DNA from: an uncultured Porphyromonadaceae bacterium
Lineage (GTDB): Bacteria; Bacteroidota; Bacteroidia; Bacteroidales; Muribaculaceae
NCBI GenBank assembly: GCA_947175225.1
Contig: CAMWLX010000008.1
Coordinates: forward strand, 1-27,861
Reading direction: 5' to 3'
DNA length: 27,861 nucleotides
Below are positions 22,401-27,861 of the stretch, in pieces. A program made the position numbers and the translations under genes. Every line of letters starts with the position of its first letter. Within the stretch, counting starts at the first letter, position 1. Below the pieces are notes generated by a model that saw nothing but the letters and a program-made list of their open reading frames with translations, did not search any database and had not been told where the DNA came from.

Positions 22401-22916
22401 AATGTGGAGATGACGGTAGCCGACGGATTGATGCGGGTATATCCTTTTACATTCGACATTGACCGCTATAGGTTGGGAATATACGGCTACAATAACCTCG
22501 ATATGGACTTTGACTATCATCTTGCAGTATTGAAATCGCCGATACCCTTCAAGTTTGGCATCACAGTAAAGGGAAATCCCAAGAAATACAAGGTGAGGTT
22601 TGGTGGTGCTAAATTTAATGAAAATACAGTCATCGAAAGCACCAACATAGTCACTAATGCGCGTATTAATCTCGTAGATCAGATAGAAAATGTCTTTAAA
22701 CGTGGTGTCCGCAACTCCCGCTTTGCCAAGTTGCAGATAGCGAAGCCCGCAGGGTTCGATGCTTTGACTGATACCGGACTGAGTGCAGCCGACTCCCTGC
22801 AGCTGATAAAAGAGGGACTCATCGAGGACCCTGAATCTACGATTTCATCCCACACAGCAAAAAAAGAAAAAGCCAAAAAGAAGAAAAAGAAACATAAGCG
22901 TTTCCTCTTCTTCTAA
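19407..22916 (+). CDS. AsmA-like envelope protein
   Basis: A 1169-residue protein anchored by a single helix at about residues 21-43 (CGWTLLSVVVLGGVLLFCAV) with a short cytoplasmic N-terminus and a huge periplasmic part. Beta-rich repeats of the AsmA/TamB-like type fill it (VHLGKIKLGF-like openings, LDYMSGSLDIKRLIVDN, VVLRGLGVNLVIAHDGKANYD). A C-terminal AsmA_2-like region follows (about 930-1110: MTVADGLMRVYPFTFDIDRY, GYNNLDMDFDYHLAVLKSPI). Such proteins form long hydrophobic grooves thought to move phospholipids between membranes or help outer-membrane assembly. The protein ends in a strongly basic tail (KKEKAKKKKKKHKRFLFF), unusual for a periplasmic C-terminus. A 5 x 3-residue repeat occurs near residue 632-646. 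It is monocistronic, with its own promoter and a hairpin after it. Confidence 0.88.
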   Translation: MDESDSRSKKGNLFVKILKACGWTLLSVVVLGGVLLFCAVKFIDSDRLAPIIEKIANDYVDGHVKLGKIKLGFHPHFPILGVEIENLYVISHAFDSLTIEQKGLMPNYADSLLKLDYMSGSLDIKRLIVDNELSMHNVVLRGLGVNLVIAHDGKANYDILALPTDTTKSSKKKIPGFRIDRFAIEQPKEIRFYNAADSTSASVLLLTDAAVDGDEQPTYRLKINGNVSSTKATLITNLDQINFGVNGKVYWDPSKPGIVAMDAMELRGAFIKAVVSGEIDLTKSPIARKANLVLEPVAITDILTLLPDSICQEHRLYAPYFATDATISGRFELLEPMNLATDTLPTAKINVSVPLATLDYGQAHLKDLALDMTINTVTNQPDLTTIELQRATVAGPGTQLEVSALVATPMSDPSFDAKVEGNVDLRDLPPIVLEKVSGYLAAVISADLKAKGRISMFTPQHMHRLVADGSIIAKDVYFLSADTSKMVEIGQAKIDFDSNRIVNNMPLLKTKIAVDTATILVSGVDLALGAINLEAGMDASGRNKGDTTLMVPVLGNLKVGRFNITSITDSAGARIQDIAGKVSLKEIKGSGKLPEILADLNIGDVSAGSLSDRVLLHDTKVKASLLKGKLPSQTNHTSRTSRTKHTEFSYIAPKDVYKYVIYKRTHRKKTKRVYGDVGAGDEEVLVWNLTPQFRRFLNEWKLEGSVNSNNARLLTPLFPLQTRISTVALTFNNDTVNISNISVDAGRSDIVMSGRISNVSRALTAGVHNDLKGNFSLLSDTIDINEIAASIFTGASYVSDRKQGKIKELKAEDDASLQSKLNALSKKGPGRSSPVLIPVNIDANLRLNANHLLYSDVDLLNMGGDFLIYDGGISIHDMKTNSDVGNLSLSALYSAPKATEMHFGFGLDVKDFNIAKFVKLVPAIDSITPLMHDFSGYIGADIAATCRIDSGMNISLPSLNAAIKITGDNLAFIDPEKYRTLGKWLGFKNKADNTIHSLNVEMTVADGLMRVYPFTFDIDRYRLGIYGYNNLDMDFDYHLAVLKSPIPFKFGITVKGNPKKYKVRFGGAKFNENTVIESTNIVTNARINLVDQIENVFKRGVRNSRFAKLQIAKPAGFDALTDTGLSAADSLQLIKEGLIEDPESTISSHTAKKEKAKKKKKKHKRFLFF
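21300..21344 (+). repeat. Five 9-nt tandem repeats within the AsmA-like gene
   Basis: Consecutive units AGTCAGACA, AATCATACA, AGTCGGACA, AGTCGGACT and AAGCATACG encode SQT NHT SRT SRT KHT. The in-frame insert interrupts an otherwise ordinary AsmA-type sequence and is rich in hydroxyl and basic residues, so it probably forms an exposed linker. Similar short-period words are familiar from Bacteroidales spacers (from memory). Confidence 0.8.
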
Positions 22917-23011
22917 GAAAGTCACAATGTAGGCGGACCCTGCGGGATGATACAAAAAGTTTACTTTCCGAAAATATGCAATAAAAGCAAGACGTAAATA
23001 ACAGTTCGGAT

Positions 23012-23040
23012 AAAGCCTGGAAGAATGATTTCCAGGCTTT
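23012..23040 (+). terminator. Hairpin terminator after the AsmA-like gene
   Basis: An 11-bp perfect stem, AAAGCCTGGAA (23012-23022) with TTCCAGGCTTT (23030-23040), encloses a 7-nt loop. The T-rich end of the stem and following bases give a modest U-tract, and the A-rich start would serve the opposite strand. It lies about 95 bp past the stop. Confidence 0.6.
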
Positions 23041-23373
23041 CATTATGTCAAAAATTTTATGAAGTTGCTTCGTAGACTCAATGTTTTGAAAATCGTTTGT
23101 TTAAGTGACGAGTGAACTATTTTATTTCAGAATTGTTGCAGGCTTATTTCATGCTGTTTCAATAATGATATATTAATTTAATCCGCCGTAATGCGCTTAT
23201 CCTTAGCGTATTACAAAATTGTTTAGCCATTGTTGCACTTGTTGCAAAAATTTGTCGAAACATTTAAAAAAGTGCTAACGTTATACAGACAAAGACAAGT
23301 TCTTTTAAACTTTTAATTTTTTTAACAACCCTTGAATTTGCGAAAGCAGGCTCAACATAAAAACGACAACATT
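23041..23373 (+). promoter_or_regulatory. Leader and control region of the sigma factor gene
   Basis: Over 300 bp without a gene. It contains a hairpin with 10-nt arms GTAATGCGCT (23188-23197) and AGCGTATTAC (23205-23214), one G-T pair, 7-nt loop. A repeated TTGTTGCA/CTTGTTGCA word lies near 23230-23246. GAAAC (23257-23261) and CGTT (23279-23282) are 17 nt apart, loosely like an ECF -35/-10 pair. No exact TAnnTTTG was found. The promoter reading is speculative. Confidence 0.35.
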
Positions 23374-23883
23374 ATGGCATCCAACAATTCATTCCGCACA
23401 AACCTCCTCAACCTCCAGGCAAACCTCATGAGCTTTGCTTACCAGCTCACTTCTGACCGCGAGCAGGCTGCTGACCTCCTCCAGGACACTACACTCAAGG
23501 CTCTCGACAATGAGGAGAAGTTCACCTCCGATTCAAATTTCAAGGGTTGGGTCATGACAATCATGCGCAACATTTTCATCAACAACTACCGCCGCAATGT
23601 GCGTCAGGCCACTATCGTCGACACCACAGACGATCTCTACCACATCAACACTTCACAGGAATCTGCACTCGAGACTCCGGAAGGCAGTCTCTCAGTGAAG
23701 GAGATCACTGCACTTATCAACGAGTTCAGCGATGAGTTCCGCATCCCGTTCAACATGCATGTGGCAGGATACAAGTACAGCGAGATCGCTGAGGAGCTTG
23801 ACCTCCCCGTCGGGACTGTCAAGAGCCGCATCTTCTTCGCCCGCAAGAGACTCCGCGAGCAGTTGGCGGACTTCGCATATTAA
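23374..23883 (+). CDS. ECF-type RNA polymerase sigma factor (sigma-70 family)
   Basis: A 169-residue protein. Region 2 (about 9-75) has LLNLQANLMSFAYQLTSDRE and DLLQDTTLKAL, the core-binding stretch, then GWVMTIMRNIFINNYRR, which reads the -10 element. Region 4 (about 112-163) has a helix-turn-helix in YSEIAEELDLPVGTVKSRIF that reads the -35. Regions 1.1 and 3 are absent, as expected for group 4. I placed the start at 23374 (MASNNSF); the upstream Met at 23332 adds a non-conserved 14 residues in the leader. Codon use is strongly biased to C-ending codons (CTC, CGC, ATC, AAC), unlike its neighbours, which suggests high expression. No anti-sigma gene is adjacent. Its regulon is unknown. Confidence 0.93.
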   Translation: MASNNSFRTNLLNLQANLMSFAYQLTSDREQAADLLQDTTLKALDNEEKFTSDSNFKGWVMTIMRNIFINNYRRNVRQATIVDTTDDLYHINTSQESALETPEGSLSVKEITALINEFSDEFRIPFNMHVAGYKYSEIAEELDLPVGTVKSRIFFARKRLREQLADFAY

Positions 23884-23887
23884 TTGA

Positions 23888-23921
23888 GAATTTAGAATTT
23901 TGAATTTAGAATTTAGAATTC
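23888..23921. repeat. Seven-nt tandem repeats GAATTTA after the sigma gene
   Basis: Nearly five units of GAATTTA (one as GAATTTT, the last ending GAATTC) follow the stop within 5 bp. They are AT-rich, and short spans are self-complementary. This is a low-complexity spacer like those in the gad cluster but of a different word. Confidence 0.85.
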
Positions 23922-24101
23922 TTTACGGATGCCCAAAATAGGAAAACACATTACACGATATACACGATACACACTATAAGCTATATTGCACACGAATACC
24001 TTGGAAAACACACAGCGCCTTAATCGAATACTTGAAAGACACAAGACCCTTAATCTACACAAAAACACCTTAATCAAAACAAGTAAAATACTATGAAACC
24101 C
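23922..24101. other. Long A/C-rich trailer after the sigma gene
   Basis: There is no credible gene. The plus strand is poor in G and contains recurring ACACGATA/ACACGATACAC and CCTTAATC words (near 24018, 24050 and 24069). It could be a long 3' untranslated region ending at the terminator at 24102, or host a small RNA. I see no defining structure. Confidence 0.4.
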
Positions 24102-24141
24102 ACAAAAGCGCCTTGCTTCGGATGAAGCGGGGCGCTTTTGT
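24102..24141 (+). terminator. Strong terminator of the sigma factor transcript
   Basis: ACAAAAGCGCC (24102-24112) pairs with GGCGCTTTTGT (24131-24141), extended by two T-G pairs and GCTTC/GAAGC to an 18-pair stem with a GGAT loop. The TTTTGT end gives the U-tract, and the A-run at the start makes it partly bidirectional. Confidence 0.85.
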
Positions 24142-24165
24142 ATATAAGTAATAATTAGAATTGGC

Positions 24166-24216
24166 AATAATCAAAAAACTCCTGCACTTCGGAGAGTGCA
24201 GGAGCCTTTGATTATT
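24166..24216 (-). terminator. Strong terminator of the large repeat-protein gene
   Basis: On the reverse strand CTCCTGCAC (24204-24196) pairs with GTGCAGGAG (24187-24179) around a UCCG-containing loop, followed by TTTTTT (24178-24173). Outer words AATAATCAAA (24166-24175) and TTTGATTATT (24207-24216) can extend the stem. It starts about 30 bp after the gene's stop. Confidence 0.9.
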
Positions 24217-24233
24217 TGATGTTCGGCATCAGA

Positions 24234-27200
24234 TCAAAGCTTGATCCTGACGTTGCCAATGATGTAGATGTTGCTGTCAAGCTCGCCGATGACATTGCGT
24301 CCGGCTACGGCATTGACTGTCCTGACTACGCGGCCATCCATTGTGTAGACCGGAAGAGTGATGTCCTTATCGGAGTAAACCACAATCTCGCCACCTTCCT
24401 TGCATACCTTGATGCCGTCGACAACTACTGTCTCGACACCGCTGATGTCTCCTACAGTGAGTTCACTTATTTCTGACCCGAAGAGCCCATATGCATATGC
24501 CCGCGCACGTACTATCATGCCGCTGGTCATCTCGATCGGCTCGGTGTAGAGGGCACTCTCCCCTGTCGGTTCTGTGCCGTCGAGGGTGTAGCGGATCTCT
24601 GCCCCTTCTGTCTGGCACGATATCACTACAGTGTTGCTCTCGGAGTCTTCTGTGATCTCCGGGGCTGCAACCTGCCAGTCTGCGTATACAAAGTCATACG
24701 TTGCGATCTGGGAGTCGAGGAAACCTATACGGCGAGCGAAGAAACGCACAGTGCAGTCGGATTCAAGGACGAGTGGCTCCGTATAGAGGGTCCAGGCATC
24801 AGCATCCTCAGGAGTAGCTTCCTGATCAAATGTATACCAGATGGATCCTGATTCATCCCATACAGAGAGTGAGAGAAGGAGGTTCTCATACGAAGCGTGA
24901 GGCATCATCATCATCATATTAGATACGGTGAATTCGCTTACTTCTGAGTCGAAGAGTCCTTCAGCAAATGCACGGGCACGGAAAGTGCAGTTCTGCGTGA
25001 TAAATACAGGGCCGGCGTAAAGTTCGCTTTCTTCTGTTGGCTCTGAGCCGTCGGTTGTATAGCGAATCTCGGCACCCTCGGTCGCAGTAGTCATGACCAC
25101 TGAGCGTCCATCCTCATCTCGCTCAATCTGAGGAGCAGCAACTGTATAGTTGACGCGCAGGAATACGAATGTCTCAATGTCGGAGTCGTTGAAGTTTTCG
25201 CGGCGCGTGAAGAAGTGTACGTAGCAATTTTCTGTGAGCAACAGTGGAGCGTTGTAGAGTTCCCAGCTTTCCGATTCTTCGGGCACTGCGTCATCATCGT
25301 TTGTATACCATATCTCGGCTTCGGGATCGGCGCAAGTGAGTGTAAGCATCTTGTTCTCGAACGATGCGTAAGCCACCGGGACAGCCATGTTGGCAACTGT
25401 GAAGTCGGTCACCTCAGAGTCATACATACCCTCTTTGAATGCGCGTGCACGGAATGTGCCATTGCAAATGATTTCCACAGGCTCTGAGTAGAGTGTGCTC
25501 TGTGCGGTTGGCTCGCTGCCGTCAGCAGTGTAGCGGATTTCAGCGCCTTCGCTCGGACATTCCATCACGATGTGCGTGCCTGCTTCGTTGCGTTCGATAG
25601 TGGGTACCGCCACCTGCCAATCAGATTTCTGGAATACAAATGACTGTACATCGGAGGCGTTGGCGTCATCATCGCCTGCGAAGAAGCGGTAGGTGCAGTC
25701 TTCGCCAAGTTCGATGGGTGCCTCATAGAGTGTCCATGCCTCAACGTTGTCAAGACTGAGATCGGGGTCGGTGGTATACCAGATGCTTGCCCCCTCGTCA
25801 GAGGTAGATAGCACGAGTGTGAACTTCTCGAAGGAAGCGGTGGGCACTGCAAGCTTGTCGCTGCCGATGATATATTCCGAGATTTCGGATGCATACATAT
25901 TGTCAGCGAATACACGGGCACGGTAGACTGCGCCTTCCTGTATGCGGACAGGTTTCTCATAAAGGTCGTTGTAGATGGTCGGGTCGCTGCCGTCGGTGGT
26001 GTAGTGGATCTTTCCTCCCTCTACAGCGGTCGACATCTCTATGTGTGTACCCTGATCGTTGCGTTCGATAGTGGGGACCTGTGCCTGGTAAGCAGAATAG
26101 ACGAAAGTCAGGCTCTCGATATCGGAGTCGTTGAAGTTCTCGCGGCGTGAGAAGAAGCGGAGCGTGCAGTCACCGCTCATCTGGAAGGGCGCTGTGTAGA
26201 GTGTCCATCCGGAGATGTCATCGACAGTGGCATCGGGGTTGATAGTAAACCAGATCCGGGCATTTTCGTCAGCACAGGTCATCACCATCATTAGGTTCTC
26301 AAAGTTAGCGAACGGAACCGGAACAGCCATGTTGGAGACAACGTAGCGGTTCACCTTCGAATCGAAGAGACCCTCTGCCACTGCCAGGGCGCTGAATGTG
26401 AAGTTCCCTTCGATCAACACCGGCTCTGTGTAGACAGCGCTGTTTACGGTTGGCTCTGAGCCATCTGTTGTATAATAGATGGTCGCACCCGGTGTCGAGC
26501 TTTCCATCACTATGTGGGTGCCTTCGGCATTGCGCTCGATGGTCGGGTCTGCCACACGGTAGTTGGAATATACAAAAGTGAAGCTCTGGATGTCGGAATT
26601 ATTGAAATTGTCGCGGCATCCGAAGAAACGTACTATGCAGTTCTCGGTAAGCGCAAGCGGACTGCTGTAGGTCTGCCATGCTTCGGCGTTGTCCGGGGTT
26701 GCTTCTGTATCAAACGTATATTTGATCTCAGCCTTCGGGTCGGAGCATGAAAGCACGAGCGCCTTGTTCTCGAATACTGCAGTGGGACTTGGCACGGCGA
26801 GGTTCATCACGATGAAGTCTACTGTGTTTGAGTCGAAAAGGCCCTCGACAAAAGCACGCGCACGGAAAGTGCCGTTACCTACAATCTCCACCGGGGCAGT
26901 GTAGAGTGCGCTCTCGGTTGTCGGCTCTGTGCCATCGGTGGTGTAGTGGATAGCAGCCCCTTCCGTTTCGCACTCCATAACCACATGAGTCCCCTCAGCA
27001 TCGGAGGTAAGTACCGGGGCGGCCACCTGATAGGAGGTGTAGAAGAAGGTGAATAAGCCAACTTCCGAGTCATGGTAACCATCGCGGCTTGCGTAATACC
27101 TTACGGTGCAGTCCTCAGTCAGAGCCAGTGGTGCGGTGTATGATGTCCAGGCCTCTGTATCGGAGACAGGAGCATCCCCGAGAGTATAGTGGATCTTTGA

Positions 27201-27861
27201 GGAGGCATCCTCGCTTGTAAGCACAAGGTGCTTGCTCTCGAAGGATACCGTAGGAGTCACGGCCTGCAGGAAGTCGACTGCATACTCTGTGACACTAGAG
27301 GGGAACAGGTCGCCGGCGAAGGACCTCGCCTTGAACAGGCCGTTGGCAACTATGGCAACGGGGCCGTCGTATACTGTGCTGGACTCTTCGGGATCGGTGC
27401 CGTCAAATGTGTAGCGGATCGTGGCGTCGGGGGTGTCGCTGACCATCACGATGTTTTTCCTCTCCATGTCCGGAGCCACAGTCGGTGCCGCTGCCTGATG
27501 GTCGGCATACACAAAGACGTATTCCTGGATGTCTGAGTCGTTGTAGCCCTCGCAGCGTGCGAAGAAACGCACAGTGCAGTCTTCTGTCAGTTCAAGAGGC
27601 TCCGTGTATACAGTCCATGCCGACTCGTCTGTCTGCGTCGCCTTGCTGTCGGTGGTGTATAGCACCTGCGCAGCCGGAAGGCCGCAGCTCAGGTAGAGCT
27701 TCAGGCCGGTGTATTTTGCAATGGGGATGTCCTGGAAGTTGAAGTTCAGCTTAGGGTCATCATCATCCCAGTCTCCGGGAGTCACCTCGGTGGTGTGGCC
27801 GGTGCTCGGCTCGTCGGCCTTGGCGTTCGGCGCCGAGCCGATCAGGGCGACTGTCCCCAAT
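24234..27861 (-). CDS. Giant secreted protein with 14 chitobiase/Fn3-associated-like modules, 5' end outside window
   Basis: Over 1208 residues, open at the window edge. The visible start, GTVALIGSAPNAKADEPSTG, is the end of a signal peptide, so only a few residues are missing and the TTG at 27860 need not be the true start. Residues about 48-1138 consist of seven units of roughly 156 aa. Each pairs an A module (SFENKMLTLTC, IWYT-D, AWTLY-PL-L, CTVRFFARRENFNDSDI) with a B module (GTHIVME, GAEIRYTTDGSEPT, LY-EPV, GTFRARAFAEGLFDSEV). The YTTDGSEPT signature is that of the CHB_HEX_C/Fn3_assoc domains found at the C-terminus of chitobiases and in many surface proteins. The last 68 residues (from GVETVVVDG) resemble a type IX sorting tail with an YTMDGRVVR core. 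No catalytic domain is present. It is probably an extended surface stalk, adhesin or glycan-binding protein. The gene looks richer in GC than its neighbours. Confidence 0.88.
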   Translation of the reverse strand, partial: LGTVALIGSAPNAKADEPSTGHTTEVTPGDWDDDDPKLNFNFQDIPIAKYTGLKLYLSCGLPAAQVLYTTDSKATQTDESAWTVYTEPLELTEDCTVRFFARCEGYNDSDIQEYVFVYADHQAAAPTVAPDMERKNIVMVSDTPDATIRYTFDGTDPEESSTVYDGPVAIVANGLFKARSFAGDLFPSSVTEYAVDFLQAVTPTVSFESKHLVLTSEDASSKIHYTLGDAPVSDTEAWTSYTAPLALTEDCTVRYYASRDGYHDSEVGLFTFFYTSYQVAAPVLTSDAEGTHVVMECETEGAAIHYTTDGTEPTTESALYTAPVEIVGNGTFRARAFVEGLFDSNTVDFIVMNLAVPSPTAVFENKALVLSCSDPKAEIKYTFDTEATPDNAEAWQTYSSPLALTENCIVRFFGCRDNFNNSDIQSFTFVYSNYRVADPTIERNAEGTHIVMESSTPGATIYYTTDGSEPTVNSAVYTEPVLIEGNFTFSALAVAEGLFDSKVNRYVVSNMAVPVPFANFENLMMVMTCADENARIWFTINPDATVDDISGWTLYTAPFQMSGDCTLRFFSRRENFNDSDIESLTFVYSAYQAQVPTIERNDQGTHIEMSTAVEGGKIHYTTDGSDPTIYNDLYEKPVRIQEGAVYRARVFADNMYASEISEYIIGSDKLAVPTASFEKFTLVLSTSDEGASIWYTTDPDLSLDNVEAWTLYEAPIELGEDCTYRFFAGDDDANASDVQSFVFQKSDWQVAVPTIERNEAGTHIVMECPSEGAEIRYTADGSEPTAQSTLYSEPVEIICNGTFRARAFKEGMYDSEVTDFTVANMAVPVAYASFENKMLTLTCADPEAEIWYTNDDDAVPEESESWELYNAPLLLTENCYVHFFTRRENFNDSDIETFVFLRVNYTVAAPQIERDEDGRSVVMTTATEGAEIRYTTDGSEPTEESELYAGPVFITQNCTFRARAFAEGLFDSEVSEFTVSNMMMMMPHASYENLLLSLSVWDESGSIWYTFDQEATPEDADAWTLYTEPLVLESDCTVRFFARRIGFLDSQIATYDFVYADWQVAAPEITEDSESNTVVISCQTEGAEIRYTLDGTEPTGESALYTEPIEMTSGMIVRARAYAYGLFGSEISELTVGDISGVETVVVDGIKVCKEGGEIVVYSDKDITLPVYTMDGRVVRTVNAVAGRNVIGELDSNIYIIGNVRIKL
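24447..27719 (-). repeat. Seven tandem ~470-bp repeats in the giant gene
   Basis: Unit boundaries recur at each PTA-FEN/ASFEN word about 155-158 codons apart. Units 3, 4, 6 and 7 are the most alike and units 1 and 5 the most diverged; unit 5 lacks the RRENFNDSDI turn. The units are diverged in DNA, unlike the two 714-bp copies at 8530-9957, so this is an old expansion. At the unit 6/7 junction a run of five CAT triplets (24903-24917) encodes five methionines in place of the usual NMAVPVP linker. Confidence 0.85.

Noticed and set aside
24447..27719. Phage tail-fibre reading of the giant repeat protein
   Set aside because: It has a signal-peptide end, chitobiase-associated modules and a sorting-like tail, and no phage genes lie nearby.

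Overview
The window looks like a chromosomal segment of a gut Bacteroidales bacterium (Bacteroidota), possibly of the Muribaculaceae/Bacteroides kind. The signs are promoters of the TAnnTTTG type, no Shine-Dalgarno sites before most starts, PorT-like and DcaP-like outer-membrane barrels, GH29 and GH3 enzymes, an ORF6N protein, a DUF4143 ATPase and a glutaminase/glutamate decarboxylase/antiporter operon. The family-level assignment is inference. I see no tRNA, rRNA, transposase, integrase or CRISPR array.

Layout. (1) 1-1486, minus: the first 495 codons of a secreted GH29 alpha-L-fucosidase, whose end lies outside the window. (2) 1487-4315: an accessory patch with two decayed genes (a DUF4491 tail and a frameshifted Bro-N/DinD-like gene), a DUF4143 AAA ATPase and an ORF6N DNA-binding protein. 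It also holds several long palindromes and a twin inverted repeat placed over the ATPase promoter. (3) 4486-8101, minus: a tight four-gene operon of PorT-like barrel, GH3 lipoprotein glycosidase, a 145-aa membrane protein and a 47-aa single-pass membrane peptide. (4) 8374-12090, plus: three consecutive secreted proteins that share a short N-terminal module. The first contains a recent 714-bp in-frame tandem duplication, and the first and third are built from what looks like the same beta-rich unit. A strong terminator follows. (5) 12170-19141, minus: gadB, glsA, gadC, an MFS transporter and a DcaP-like porin. This is a glutamine/glutamate acid-resistance and GABA-producing cluster, and each of its first three internal spacers carries its own repeat or inverted repeat. 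(6) 19407-22916, plus: an AsmA-like envelope protein with a good TTG/TAnnTTTG promoter. (7) 23374-23883, plus: an ECF-type sigma factor. (8) 24234-27861, minus: a very large secreted protein of seven tandem ~156-aa units, each made of two chitobiase/Fn3-associated-like modules. It lacks only its extreme N-terminus.

How the genes work together. GlsA turns glutamine into glutamate plus ammonia, GadB decarboxylates glutamate to GABA while consuming a proton, and GadC exchanges glutamate for GABA. The porin and MFS genes may extend transport across both membranes. The GH29 and GH3 enzymes suggest glycan foraging. The most novel-looking parts are the three-gene secreted cassette and the palindrome-rich ATPase/antirepressor-like patch. 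All names come from motif recognition by eye; no database search was run.
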